Positions 1 through 12,971 of a DNA stretch of 64,000 nt are shown here, piece by piece. The first letter of the stretch is position 1. Every line of letters begins with the position of its first letter. Origin of the DNA: Pratylenchus scribneri (lineage: Eukaryota > Nematoda > Chromadorea > Rhabditida > Pratylenchidae); the NCBI GenBank assembly GCA_030063045.1, contig JAQSEB010000049.1, positions 1,550,001 to 1,614,000 of the forward strand, written 5' to 3'. The position numbers and the translations under genes were made by a program. Below the pieces are notes generated by a model, which was not told the DNA's origin, made no database searches, and worked only from the letters and a program-made list of their open reading frames with translations.

Positions 1-3000
1 CCTCCAATGATGATGGCACGGCATCCTCGGCAATGGTGGGAAAATTTAGCCAATAATTTAATAATAAGCAATAATGAAAAATTGGAGCTTCGATTTTGGG
101 GCACAGAAAAAATAGTTATTAATTACCTGTTTTGCCATCTTTTGGCTATGACTCAACAAGGAAATAACCAATTTGGAAAGGCGATATGCCACATTTGAAA
201 GTCGTAAATGTTCTCTAAATATTGGCTTTTTTTAATTTTATGAAATTTAAACAATTTATAAAGTGGCTTTTCTTCTAAAAATTTGGAAATATTTTACATT
301 AAAGTTATGTAACTATATTTAAGATTATTAAAAAATATCAGATTATTGAGGATAAAATCAGGCTTTTTATGATATATTTATTTTCTTCCCCGATTGAAAT
401 CATTGTTGTTGTAATATAAGTCAAAAAATTTAAGAAGACAGTGCAGCCAAGCAATACTAAAAAAAGGTCACCAAATGTTATAGACACATTCGAGCTTTCA
501 GAAGCGAAAAATTCAAATCCAGGAAAACAATTAAAATTCAATCTCTTTTAGCTGACAATTTCTTTCCATAATAATTTTCTTTTTATTGCCATATTTTTTC
601 TATTACTAAATTTCTTATTTTTTTTTTTTGAATTTTTCAGTTGGAAATGTGCGGTATTTGCACAACTCAACAACAATCGTCAACATCGCCGCTGCTCAAA
701 TCATCGCTTGTTACCACCTCGCATGCAACCGTAGGCCAAATAGGCAGCCAAAGTTCCATTAGCACATCACAATCGTCGCCTTCCCCGCCAAGTGCCTCCA
801 GTGAATTCAATGCCCCATTGTTGCCAAATTCAGCTTCTGCGGCCGCAACATTAGCCGACAATACCACTTTGTTGGCACAATTGTTGAGACGAGACTTTTT
901 GACCAAACAACCGAGTGGCGATTTTGGAATGGTAAATTTATTAACTGGATTAATTTAATTGGGATGGGAATCTTTGGTTAAAATAATTTAGGAAGGAAAA
1001 TGCTGCTACAAAGAGAAATGTACAGATTCTTCTCTTATTTTAACTTTTTTATAAAAAGAATTAAAGCCTTAATTTGGAAAAAGAAGAAAAGCAAGCAAAA
1101 AATCGGCATTTAATTAACAATTGAAATTATAATGAATTTAAAATAATCGATTTAAATAAATAGTAAAATGCTTGAACATAGATCAGATCATGAATATGGA
1201 AATCTTATATTTTTATTGAATTTTTTTGACAAAAAATTCAATAAAAAAGTTACTTATATCTATTTTTTCTGAATTTTTTTGGCACTTTTGCGTACATATG
1301 TCCGGGCATTATTGGAAATCCAACCAAAACTAGTTTTGGCCTAGTCTTATTGGAAATCTCAAATTATTTCATCATAGAAGCAGAGAAATAAAAATTAGGG
1401 CTAAGGTTAGTGCTAAGGTTGGGACGGCATGGATTTAAGGATAAAAGCTAAATTTTAGAGTTAGATTTAATACTCTGATTCTTACAAAGAGATATTATGT
1501 GATTTTCAATATTGGCCGGCCAAAACTAGTTTCAGCAGATTTCTAATAATGCTCGATACCGTAACCCCATCTAATCTAATCAATCAAGAAATTTGAAAAG
1601 AATAAAAATAAACACTTTTTAATTTGAAAAGAATATAAATAAACGCTAATTAATTCGAAAATCAATCCAATATTACCGCCAAAAAATCATATCGCTAATT
1701 TCACAGTCTTCCGATCATCATCCATTGATGGATTTGGATGATTCCTCCACTGCCTCTTCAAGGGAATCCACCATTTCCGACATTGACCCACATCATCACC
1801 AACATTTGGCCAATTCAACAATATGCCCTCAGGCATTGTTGCTGGATTCACCCCTGATCGATGTGCACAATGCCAAATTTGAATTGCCAATTCCAACAAC
1901 AACACCGATGACTGCACAAAATCAACAGCAACAACAAAGGCCGGATCAACAATTGAATTTGGGCTACATTTGCGAGAGTGCCTCCCGGCTTTTGTTCCTC
2001 TCCGTCCATTGGGTTAAAGGCATTCGGGCGTTGGCAAATCAGTGAGTCAAAAATAAATAATTTTATCATTTTTGGTCTATTTTTTGATGATATTTTTTCC
2101 ATAAAATCCTCTTTTTTTTTATCAAAACAGAAATGTCTAAATCGGATTTTTAATTCGACCAAAATTAGTCAAAATAAAATTTTTCACGTAGGAATTTAAA
2201 AAATAATTAGCATTTTTCTTATTCATTTCCACTTTTTGGTTATAATTTCAATTATCATTTTTCATATTTATTATTATTAATATATTTTCTATCAAAAATA
2301 ATGAATTTAAGCTACAATATCTTTCAAATAACGTGACTAATAAAACAGAAGGGTAATTTACCTCAATTTAAGGCGATATGATGAAAATAAAACAAAAAAA
2401 GTAGTCCAATAAAATTGTCATAATTTATCTAGGCATATTTTTAATTTTTCAAAAATATAATTCATAAAAGAATGAAAAAAATAGAAGAGAAAATTTTGTT
2501 TAATTTTAATATTCTCAATTTTTTGAAGGCAATCTTTGGTGGAGAACATGATGCGCGGCAAATGGTGCGATCTATTCCTGCTTGGCCTAATGCAATGTGC
2601 CACCGAATTGAATTTGCCATTCATGTTGCGAACAATTGAGCTGCATTTGAGTGGCCTTATGAAATTTGGTTGGTTTTCTATTTATTTTATATCATGTATA
2701 AAATATTTACCCAACCAAATTTTTATCAACAAATCAAGTTTTTAAGTTAATATTTTACCTTTAATTTAGCACATTTTTAACGTTTTATATCCCTGATTAG
2801 TATGAATTCAATAAGAATTCGTGAATTTGATTGATAATTAGCAAATTTATACCAAAAAGTAGAAAAATGGCCAAAAATTTGGCAAATTTTCGTTTTTTTG
2901 GCCATAAGATTCTGGCCAATTATATCTAATCAGTCATTTTGATATGAAAATTTTCTAGAGAAAGAATTTAATCCAATAGTATAAAAGTTTTTTTATTTTA

Positions 3001-6000
3001 GGTTGAAAAATTTCTGAAATATTGGAATTTTAATATCTAATTTTTTGGTATCATAGCCACTCAAAAATACGGTAAAAATAAGGAACTTCCCCTTTCTTTG
3101 AAGGAAGTTTCCAAAAAGCCGGAAGACCAAAGGAATATTATTAATAAAGGATTAAGCACAATAGGAAAGGAAGAATTTTATATTAATATTTTTTATTACG
3201 GTAAAAATAAATCTCAACCAATTATTTCCTCCTACATTTTCCATTATTATGGCTACCGAAAATGAACAATGGAAGAGGAATATATTTAGCAGAAATAATG
3301 AGGGCAAAATTATAATTAATTCCTAGTTAGCACCATCAAAGATTGGAGGAAGAAAATAAAACAAAGGAGGATAAATACAAAAATAATAAATATACTGTAG
3401 TCAAAAGCAGAATTGGAAAGCTTCCATATTTAAAATATTAGAAATAATAAATTAATTAAAAATAAATTTAAAAAAAATAAAATTAGAATACTAAAAATCT
3501 TCTTTCTAAAATGTACAAATTTTTAACCATTTATAAATTATTTAATATATTTTATTTTAAAAAATTAAATTTTATTCCAATTTTAAAGTTTCTTTTTACA
3601 AATAAAATAAATGTTTAAATATCATGGTTCTAAAATTTACAGAGTTTTTACACATTTATTATTAATTTATTTTATTTTATAAGATTACAAAAAGAAGAAA
3701 AATTCTAATTTGAAGTTTTTTCACAATGGTGTCAATTAAAAATAAAAAAAAAATTATAAAATAGATTAGAATATTTAAATTTTTTAAGCCAATTTCAAGT
3801 TTTTTAGAATGAAATTAATTAATAAAAAAAATTAAATTATTTCATTAACTGGCAATTATTTGATGAAGAAATATGAAATATTTACAAAATTCTGATAAAA
3901 ATTTAAATTTACCTCCAATATTTTCACAGGCCAACTCGCTCGTGACCACTACGAAAGGCTATGCCGACAAATTGCCTTCCTCCTATTATTGTCCCAGCGG
4001 ACGAAGCAAATGAAATTGAATGCCATGGAATTCGCATCGTTGAAGGCAATTGCATTCAGCAGTGGGGATTGTTTGCTTCGAGTGCATCCACAAACAGGGA
4101 AACCATTGGCACTTTCCACCACATCATTGGCATTTCTACGGCATTTCAACGCGTTGGCATGCCAAGAACTTTTTGAGCACATTTTGTTCCGGTCAAATGC
4201 GGAAATTGAAGGAAGACGGACTGAAATTAGACAAAATGCCGTTGGATTGGATGAAGAACAGGCAGAAGAACCGTCGGAAAAGCCGATAGAAAGAATTGGC
4301 CCATTTGAAGGAGGGGAACATGAGGAACAAATGCCAATGGAAAAACATGGCCATGGAGAGGAGGAAGTGGACAGTGATTGTTGTGGAGCATCATCCACAA
4401 CTGCTGGAACAGTGGCCGCCACGGAATTGAGTCGAATGACCACAATGACCACAACAACTGCATCGACGGTAAGTAAAAATGGGAAAGGGTCCATTCAGGG
4501 TCATTCTTTAATCCAATTTATACATATTAATACTTTTCAGAAAGCAACCGGAAAGAATATAGTCAATTAAAATACTTTCCGGAAAGCAACCGGAAAGAAT
4601 ATATTCAATTAAAAAACTTTTAGGAAAGCAACCGGAAAGAATATAGTCAATTAAAAAACTTTCCGGAAAGCAACCAAAGAATATAGTCAATTAAAAAACT
4701 TTCCGGAAAGCAACCGGAAAGAATTTAGTCAATTAAAAAAACTTTCCGGAAAGCAACCGGAAAGAAATTAGTCAATTAAAAAACTTTCCGGAAAGCAACC
4801 GGAAAGAAATTAGTCAATTAAAAAACTTTCCGGAAAGCAACCGGAAAGAAATTAGTCAATTAAAAAACTTTCCGGAAAGCAACCGGAAAGAATATAGTCA
4901 ATTAAAAAACTTTCCGGAAAGCAACCGAAAAGAAATTAATCAATTAAAAAACTTTCCGGAAAGCAACCGAAAAGAAATTAATCAATTAAAAAACTTTCCG
5001 GAAAGCAACCGAAAAGAAATTAATCAATTAAAAAACTTTCCGGAAAGCAACCGAAAAGAAATTAATCAATTAAAAAACTTTCCGGAAAGCAACCGGAAAG
5101 AATATATTCAATTAAAAAACTTTCCGGAAAATAATAAAGTAGTAAATTAAAAAATTTGATAAATATTAAGTGAATTTATTTTAATTTGTCTTCAAAAAAT
5201 AAATAAAAATTGATAACTAAGAATTGGAAATTTCTGATACAATTAAATATTAAATATCATAATTCTGCCAAATATTATAATAGTAATTTCAATTAAAATT
5301 CATTAGGTGGAATGTGGCAGAATGTTGGCCAAATCCGGACAACTTAATTGCCCAGAAATGATGGACATGGACAATAGCGGCTGCGGTGGAGAAATGCCAC
5401 TGCATAATCGAAATGGCAACGTCCCGACAACATTGCCACCATTGTGTTGTGACACATCGCCCGGCTCCTCAGCCAGTCAAACGGCCACAACGCTGGGCAG
5501 TGGAGAAAAACCACCACCGCCGACACCGTCAAAAGGAGCAATTAATTTGGGCCATGGGAAAGCGGAAAGACTGGCTGAAATGTTGAAAAGAGCCGAACAG
5601 CAGCCGAAACCACTTTGTGCCACCATTGAAAGGCATTCACAACTGTTACAATTGTTGCCGGCCCTCAGATGCTTTAATGAACAATTAATTGTGGAATTGT
5701 TTTTCAGGTAAAGAGGAGAATTGGTGGAATTTATATTGTGTGAATTAGTACAAAATTTATCAAAAATAAAAAAAAATTAATAATTAATCTATTTAAAATA
5801 GAGTTTATGTTTTATTCGCCTTCCAAAAATAATGATGGATTTTAATTTTGCCAAAATTTTTTGAACAATAATTTATGCAAAATTTAATTGTAAAATCACT
5901 ATTAAATATTCCCTCATTTTCTAGTTTAGAAACTTGTAAATAATGGCAAAATTTATTCATAAATAAGAAAAAGTTTTTGAAATAATCGGTTAAATTGACT

Positions 6001-6517
6001 AATTAATCTAATAGGATTTAATAATTAAAAATATGTTATATATGATAAAAACATTTACACACAATTTTTAAAATAATTGGAACAATTATTTATTTAATCG
6101 TAGTTGATTTCAATTTTAATATTTTATCATTTTTGACCATAAAATTAATTTATTAACATATTTAATTAATTTATTCAATTTTTTAGTGGCCTAATTGGAA
6201 GTCTGTCCATTGAGACCGTGGTGAGTTCACCATTTTTGGGATCAATAAAATTCGATTTCCCTCATTCAAAGATTCCATTCATTCTGAACACCGACACTGA
6301 GCTGATTTTTGAGCCACGGTCCACACCAATGGCAGCTGTCCCAGATTCGGCCAAATCCACAGCCACTTCTGCTGCGAAATCCACTGTTGATGAAGGAAAA
6401 CGGTCACCCAATGGCGAAACAAAGGAGGAAATTGACGATAGCCAAAACAGCGTAAAAGAAGTGAAGCAAGAACCCAAAATGCCGGCTGAAGAAACGGCCA
6501 TGGCGATAAATTTATGA
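1..6517 (+). CDS. TR2/TR4/DHR78-type nuclear receptor (NR2C/NR2D), 5' partial
   Basis: A ligand-regulated transcription factor of the nucleus; only the hinge and ligand-binding domain (LBD) lie here, and the zinc-finger exons must be upstream of the window. Exons, with phases that close: 1-35, 641-931, 1707-2041, 2529-2668, 3930-4468, 5307-5707, 6187-6517 (TGA stop), about 689 visible residues. Family motifs in order: YICESASRLLFLSVHWVKGI (LBD helix 3), SLVENMMRGKWCDLFLLGL (helices 4-5), MEFASLKAIAF (helices 7-8), RHSQLLQLLPALR and ELFFSGLIGSLSIETV (helices 10-11). These match TR2/TR4 more closely than other receptors (inference from family knowledge; C. elegans nhr-41 is the likely counterpart). 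The linker before the LBD is rich in Ser, His and Gln. Odd: about 175 low-complexity, mostly acidic residues separate FEHILFRSNAE (helix 9) from helix 10, and the intron inside that insert carries a minisatellite. The first exon (1-35) is the least certain. Confidence 0.9.
1304..1554. mobile_element. Foldback element relic in a receptor intron
   Basis: The ends form an imperfect inverted repeat: GGGCATTATTGGAAATC at the left and the complement of GAGCATTATTAGAAATC at the right. Each is followed inward by AAACTAGTTTTGGCC. I could not find a convincing target-site duplication, so the class is unknown. It lies between exons 641-931 and 1707-2041 of the TR2/4-type receptor. Confidence 0.55.
4541..5129. 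repeat. Intronic minisatellite A, about 42-bp unit x 14
   Basis: Fourteen head-to-tail units of about 42 bp, each of the form AAAGCAACCGGAAAG, an A/T stretch, CAATTAAAAAACTTTCCGG. Every junction creates the perfect palindrome CTTTCCGGAAAG. Two variants alternate in blocks (CAACCGGAAAGAAT/AAATTAG in units 1-9 and 14; CAACCGAAAAGAAATTAAT in units 10-13), which suggests block duplication. It lies in the 4469-5306 intron of the TR2/4-type receptor. Confidence 0.95.
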
Positions 6518-8075
6518 ATAATTTTTATTATCCCCAAAATTTTTTCCCTTTAATTTTCCTTGACCAAAAATCCCTCACAAAAATGTCCAAAACCGAAAAG
6601 TGTCTTTCAAAGCAAATTTTATTATTACCTATTTTGATTGTGAATTCAATTTTCCACCCTTTTCCCACTTTTTGTCCCAATGAAATGCACACACAAAATT
6701 GTGGCCACCCGCGTGATTTGGCCCCCGAAAAAATTTACAAAATTTTCCCTGTTTTTTGAACTTTTTTTCGCATTCTTTTTAAACCAAATTCTGCGACCAA
6801 GGCAATTATAAATTTATTTTAATTTTTTTATGTGAAAATTTCGTATAATTCGTGCAACCCAAAAATTAATATATTCCCTTTAAATTTTATTAAATCATTC
6901 TCAAAAAAATTCAATAATTCGTGCTTTCAATACAAAAAAAAATTCTGGTTCATCCCATCCCATTTTCTCCAGCTTCCTAATTAATTACATGGCAATTCAT
7001 TTTTTTCAATAATTTTTTGAATTTATTCTCCAAAATTTGCATTTAAAAATTGATCAAATTTCATTAATGAACTTTTTATTTAAATTATTTTTTTGGCCTA
7101 AATATTTAATTTTTTTTTTCAAAATTTAGCCAAAAAAATAATTTTAAAAATATCCAAAAAATTAGTTGAATTCACAAATGCAAATTTTGGCTTCTATTTT
7201 TCCCTTCTCGATTATTCAAAAATATTATAATTTTAGCTATTTTCCTTCTTTTTCAATTCACCACAATTTTCTTCCGAATTTCCGGTAATTAATTAGAACA
7301 AAAATTTGCCCCTTAATTTCCCCAAACTTTTCTTCCTTTTCCTCCCTTTACTTTATATTATTTTCTTTTTATTTTTAACCAATTTTCATTATTTTCCCTA
7401 TTATTCCTTTCACCCAAGTTAGTCAATTTGGATAGTTTTACCCACCAAAATTTCCCCATTCTTCCCCAAAATTTGATCACCTCCAAAATATTATTAAATT
7501 TTCAAAGATTAATAAAATAAATTAGTGAATTCTTTTATTTTGAAAAATTCATTAGCCGAAACGAATCATCTTTTACGTTGATCATTAACAAATTGGCCAT
7601 TTCAAATATCAAAATATTTTCTAGTTTAAAAAGGTATCAATATTATAGATGATAAAATATGTGATTAATAATTGAATCGGGATGGTTAGGGCCAGTAAAA
7701 TTTTATGTCATTTTAATTTTAAATTTTATCAGTTTATCAATTTTAAAATTAATTAAAATATTAATTTATTATTCTCCAAAATTATTTTCAGTGTTTTCCA
7801 AAATTTAGATAATAATTTCAAAATTTTTGATTTTTTAAAATTTATTTCAGCAGTAAAATAAACTGAAAAACATTATGAAAATATTAATACTTATATATTT
7901 ATTAAATGTGTAATTTTATGGAGGCCATCCATTTCACCGCCATTCGATTTTTAACATCGTGCATCGGCAGATCGGCACCTAAATTCAGGGAAAAAATATT
8001 ACATGAAAGCAAAATTTATTGGATTCAATTCTCTTTGTACATATGAAATGAACATAAAAATGGATAATAATTGTT
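6518..8075. other. AT-rich 3' UTR and intergenic sequence
   Basis: After the receptor stop codon the sequence is A/T-rich with several AATAAA-like strings and stop codons in all frames. I see no gene, RNA or bounded repeat here. Confidence 0.6.
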
Positions 8076-8083
8076 CTTTGTAA

Positions 8084-8443
8084 CAGGGTTGCCAAAGTAC
8101 CTTATTTATATGGCATTTGCCATATTTTTGGAGATTTGCCTTATTTTTTGCCATATTTCTTATTTTGCCTTATAAATGCCATATTTTGAAAAATTTCTTT
8201 AAAATGATGATTTTTCATTAAATTTTTCGCTGCGCGGCCATTTTGGACTAAAATTTTTCGCTGCCCGGCCATTTTGGACTAAAATTTTTCGCTGCGTGGC
8301 CATTTTGGACTAAAATTATTTCAATATTTTATTGTAAAAAATTGTTACCATAAAAATGCCATATTTTTTCATCGAAATTGCCATATTATGCCATATTTTT
8401 TTCGCTTTTGCCATATTTTTCACTGGGGGACTTGGCAACCCTG
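8084..8443. mobile_element. hAT-like MITE, TTGCCATATTTT family
   Basis: A 360-bp element with termini CAGGGTTGCCAA and TTGGCAACCCTG, flanked by perfect 8-bp direct repeats CTTTGTAA (8076-8083 and 8444-8451). The 8-bp duplication and CAGGG terminus are typical of hAT transposons. The subterminal DNA is made of repeats of TTGCCATATTT(T). The middle holds three tandem ~36-bp copies beginning TTTTTCGCTGC and containing GGCCATTTTGGACTAAAA. There is no coding capacity. A related TTTTTCGCTGCGC-AGCCATTTTTGGA module occurs inside the element at 25065-25567. Confidence 0.9.
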
Positions 8444-9713
8444 CTTTGTAACAAAGTTGATTTGATCAAATATCGAAGCTATATAATTTACATTCGATGA
8501 GGAATCGATTATGTGCCAAAATGGATCAAAAAAAATGATCACAAAATTCAAATGAATTCAATTTTCGAATATTATTAAGGCATTATAAATTTTCTCCCAA
8601 TCTCTTTTGGTCTTTGCTCGTCATCAGCAGAAAGATCAGCAGCAGCCAGAAATAACTACGAATTCGTCCAATTAGCCGAATAAATAAACTCCATCGCTTT
8701 ATCCTCGATTATTCACTTAAAAAATATGCTATAAAATAAACACTCGATTCTTATTTATTTTGTTCACTTTTTAAATTATTATAATTAATTTATTTTTATA
8801 TAAATTAAAATATGCTAAATTTTTAATAAAAATTTAAATAATATTAATCATATTTATTTATGAATTTTATTATTTTTTATTTCGTTAAATTTCTCAATTT
8901 TATCCCATTAAAATTATACATATTTTATAATATTTGTGCATGTAATTCTTTTATTTTTTTTCTCGTAATAACTGGATTCTTGGGCCAATTTTTCCAGAAC
9001 TTCTAAGTTCTCATAAACAAAATGTAAATATTACCTCTCTCTTTTCATCTCAACATCCGGAATATTATTATATTTGTTTTCTTAGGAGACTAGTACTAGT
9101 GATCTTTTTAAAACTTCCTCGCCTTGTAAAAAAATATTTTTAAAATTTATTAAAATATTATAGACTTTATGGTCCTAGAATCTTCAAATATAAAACTAAT
9201 ATTATTGTAGAATTTTAAATTTTCTTCTTCAAATTTTCAGACAATAAGAAATAAAATAGGCGAACATTGAATCATAATCATCTCAATTCTCCCAAAAAGG
9301 AACACCACCACGAACAATTTTTTTTGCTCATCCAAATAACCCTCAAATCCTCTTCACACAAAATGCAACCAATTTTTGCGCATGCATTCCCCCATTCCCA
9401 TTTCCCAATAAAATTGCTACTCTTCTTCCACCATAATTCCCCCCTCCATTGTATTTGTGAATATTGATTTTTGTTTGATGTGCGCAAAAATTGAGTAGTA
9501 GAGCATTTTTATGGGTTGCCCCTGAATGAAAAAGGTGTGATGAGATGATGATCTGCTTGCGATATAAAAATTTAATATTGGAATTTTTGGTGTGACCCGT
9601 GTGCATGCGCGATAAATGTTCGTCGAAACCTCCAGTATTCTTTTGTGCTAGAATTTTTTCATCACCATGAACCATAAAAGAAACACAAAATGGCAATATT
9701 ATTCATTTTTTAA

Positions 9714-10320
9714 GGCAAACGTGCAGAGTGGTCCCTCCAGCAGGTTTTGAATTTAAAAATAAGGGAAACAATTTTTTAGGGGTAGTTTGATGCGCTGAAC
9801 ACAAATCTGAGCTCGGATTTTTTATATCTTGCCATCTTGGTAAGATAATGCCAACTTTTACCTAGAAAAAGCATAGGGGAGACCAAGGGCATTTTTGGTG
9901 AAAATTTTTATATAGTCAAATAATAGCTCATTTAACGCAGCTCGTCGAGCTGAATCTAATGGTACCATTTTTAATGAATAGGTAAGTTATGACCAAAAAA
10001 ATGATTGGTCTTGGTAAGGTATTTGGACATCTAACTTATTTAAAATGTAATATTATTCATTAAAAATGGTACCATTAGATTCAGCTCGACGAGCGGCGTT
10101 AAATGAGCTATTATTTGACTATATGAAAATTTTCACCAAAAATGCCCTTGGTCTCCCCTATGCTTTTTCTTGGTAAGAGTTGGCATTATCTTACCAAGAT
10201 GGCAAGATATAAAAAATCCGAGCTCAGATTCGTGTTCAGCGCATCAAACTACCCCTAAAAAATTGTTTCCCTTATTTTTAAATTCAAAACCCGGAGGGAC
10301 CACACTTCTGCACTTTTGCC
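9714..10320. mobile_element. Large foldback MITE with 8-bp TSD
   Basis: A 607-bp near-perfect palindrome: two arms of roughly 280 bp around a centre near 10020. Outer ends are GGCAAACGTGCAGA and the complement of GGCAAAAGTGCAGA. The flanks are TTTTTTAA on both sides (9706-9713 and 10321-10328), consistent with an 8-bp target duplication, though that string is low complexity. The arms differ by scattered substitutions and small indels. No ORF. Confidence 0.85.
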
Positions 10321-10817
10321 TTTTTTAAAATATTTTCCTACATTTTTAATGAATTCTTTCCAAATTTTACTAATTCTTATGTAGGGTTCAATTTGAACGA
10401 TAAAGGTTTAAGCCCAGTTATAAAATATGCATTTTAATATATATTATTTAATTAATTATCCCTTTTTGTAATTAGTAAAATTCAAAGGCATTTTTGGCTT
10501 TCATTTTTTTAAAAAAAAATATATTGCGTTTTCCTGTAAAAATATTTACACTTAAAAACAATTTATACAATTGCAACAAAATCTTAGCCTATCAGAATTT
10601 GCAATTTGCCAAAATTTTAGTAATATAATTTATTAGCCTGAAATTATTTTTAAATTTTATTTTAATACCAATAACATTTAATGGCAGTGGGGAAACGACA
10701 CATTTTTTAAATCTGCTTATTAAATTAAATTTTATATGTACATAAACAAAAAATAATTTAAAATTTTCATAGCAAATTTATTAATTTTTCCTTAACAATG
10801 AATTAAAAAATTTCTAA

Positions 10818-12028
10818 ATGAATTTGGCATCCATTTTTCTAATTTTTGGCACAATTCTTTTGGTTTGTTTTTATAAATGGCAATTTGAGCGATTTAAACA
10901 TGTTTCTTAATTTTCTAGCTCAATTTCGACAGACAAGGAAGCAAAGTGGAAGGATTGGCACAGGCAGAAATTTGCGAAAATTGCCAAAGAGTGTAAATTT
11001 TAAACATTTTAAGATATTTTAATATTATTTATATATAATTTTATTTTTTTTAAATTTATTTTATGATATTTTCAAATAATTTCAGACTCTTCTACTCCTT
11101 TCAATATTACCGCTATACAACAACAAAACGGCTTCTGAGGCATCGGGTCAAACATCTTTGTAACCGATATTTTGAGGTGAAATCCACATAATTAAACATT
11201 TTTGTCACCTAATTTTATTTTAAATAAATTAAAAGTAAATTCAATTTTAAAGAAATTAATTTTTAAAATTAATTTTAAAACTTTTTTATTAAATTTAATT
11301 TTTAAACAAATTAATGAAATATTTTAAAATTTCTTTTTTATAATATGACCGTTCATTTATCATTTTTAAGAATTAAATTGTCCAAAAAAATTATAATTTG
11401 TTAAAAATTTAATCTTAAAAAATGAAGCTCGGTTTTAGCAACAAAAAACATTTTTCGGATAATTAATTTAATTATTTTTTAAAATAATTTAATTTTTTCA
11501 CTACAAAAAATCTCCAATAAAAATGTTTATTTCTATTAAGTATCGAAGGCATTGCATGGTTTCATTGGTGCCCAAAGTGGATCAAATTTGGGTGGACATG
11601 GAAAGGGCATTGGATGCCGAAGAAAATCGAGAAGATCTTCAATATAAACCGTTCAAGACTTGTGAAAAATTGAAAGGCAAATTTTAAATAAATTTATTAT
11701 TAAATAGTTATAAAATTGAATTTTTTAAATTTAAAATAATTCTAAAATTTTTAAAAAAGTTTTCAAAAAATTTTTAAAAATTTTTCAAAAAATTAAAAAT
11801 TTTAGAAATTTTTTTTAATTTTCTAAAAATTTTTTAAAAATTTTTCAAAAAATTTAAAAAAAAAATATTCTAAAATTTAAAAAATTTCCCTCTTTAGAAT
11901 GCGACAAAGACCATTCGCCAATTACAATTCCAAGAGAAATGATGAATTTGGAAAATGTTCGATCAAATTCAAATGGAACAGAAATCCAAAATGAGGAAGA
12001 CGCAGTTACATCCGATTATATTATTTGA
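10818..12028 (+). CDS. Secreted saposin-like (SapB) protein
   Basis: Five exons whose phases close exactly: 10818-10862, 10919-10992, 11086-11176, 11541-11676, 11898-12028 (TGA), giving 158 residues. The N-terminus, MNLASIFLIFGTILL, is a hydrophobic signal peptide. The mature part has the six-cysteine saposin-B spacing: ICENC (C1, C2), 27 residues, LC (C3), 9 residues, HC (C4), about 35 residues, TC (C5), 5 residues, EC (C6). Saposin-like proteins bind or perturb lipid membranes; in nematodes some act in digestion or defence (family knowledge; the activity here is not shown). The C-terminal tail is acidic and Asn-rich. The fourth intron starts with GC (AAAG then GCAAAT) rather than GT, supported by the phase and by conservation of the C5-EKLKE-C6 pair across it. 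It has transposons on both sides. None of the exons forms a long ORF alone, so automated callers could miss it. Confidence 0.8.
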
Positions 12029-12348
12029 AAAAATTACAAAAATTTATTTGTATAAATTCGTCCTCAAATTAAATAAAAAAAAAAGAATTAATTCACATAG
12101 TTTTTTGGTTCAATGCTCTACTTTCAAATTATCTTTAAAATTTTATTAAATTTAATAGTATTTCAAATCATTAAAAATTTGAATAAATATTATAATATTT
12201 TATCAAAAATAACAAATATTTGAAAAAATATACATAGATCGGTATCAGGTGCAATCAATGTGCATTTTCAAATTTTCAAAAAGTAGTAATCATAAAATAT
12301 ATGGGCGGATATGCATTATGCACAAAATGTCCTTGAATTGGTTGCTGC

Positions 12349-12971
12349 GGTGCTATGTCGATTCCCGAATTAGTGCAAATGTGGGCGATTCCCGAATAGT
12401 GCAAATGTGGGCTTTTTCGATTTATAATAAATCAGAAACCGGTTATAGACCTCGCAAACTTTATACCATTTTGTAGACCTCATCAAGACGCATCGATGTT
12501 ATATAATTTGTCATGGTTAGGTCAAAATTAAAGAGTTTTAAATCAAAAACTTAAATATATGATTTAAATGGTTTAACTCTTTAATTTTTGGTTTAAAACT
12601 GACATTTTATAAAACAATCGATGCGTCTCGATGAGATCTACAAAATGGGGTACTTACGTATTATCTACCTGCAGATTTTTTTCCCCCCAAAATTACCTTA
12701 GGTTACCCCCAAAAATTGAAAATCCTAGAATCACCTAAAATCATGTTTTTTCATCATTTTACAACCAAATATGAATAATAAAAAGAATTGCAAAAAAATT
12801 TTTTTAAAAATCTGCAGGTAGATAATACGTAAGTACCCAAAATGGTATGTGGATTGTAGGGTCTAAAACCGGTTTCTGATTTATTACAGTCGAAAACCTG
12901 CACATTTGCGCTATTCGGGAATCGCCCACATTTGCATGGTCCTTTGCTTATTCGGGATTGACCCCGTACGG
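12349..12971. mobile_element. Foldback MITE, GCATCGAT family (copy 1, host of a nested insertion)
   Basis: An inverted-repeat element flanked by GTTGCTGC on both sides (12341-12348 and 12972-12979). The arms contain, inward, GTGCAAATGTGGGCGATTCC, AATAAATCAGAAACCGGTT, and GACGCATCGAT next to CTCATCAAG/CTCATCGAG. The centre is rich in TTTAAATGGTTTAA and TTTTTGGTTTAAAAC. The right arm is split by a second element (12649-12837). Related copies: 14579-15475, 18571-18913, and a diverged one near 59.7-60.25 kb. Confidence 0.85.
12649..12837. mobile_element. Nested 189-bp MITE, GGTACTTACG family
   Basis: Termini GGTACTTACGTATTATCTAC and the exact complement, with about 32 bp of perfect inverted repeat down to CTGCAGATTTTT. 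Flanked by perfect 8-bp duplications CAAAATGG (12641-12648 and 12838-12845) inside the host foldback element, so this insertion is younger than its host. The interior contains ACCAAATATGAATAATAAAA. Relatives: 21458-21652 and a degenerate copy ending at 28972. Confidence 0.92.

Noticed and set aside
667..906. Reverse-strand frame opposite the first full receptor exon
   Set aside because: A shadow of the Ser-rich coding exon; the forward frame joins in phase with the LBD exons.
3949..4494. 181-codon reverse frame opposite the receptor LBD exon
   Set aside because: The forward frame encodes the helix 7-9 motifs and is spliced in phase. The reverse frame is a codon-bias shadow.
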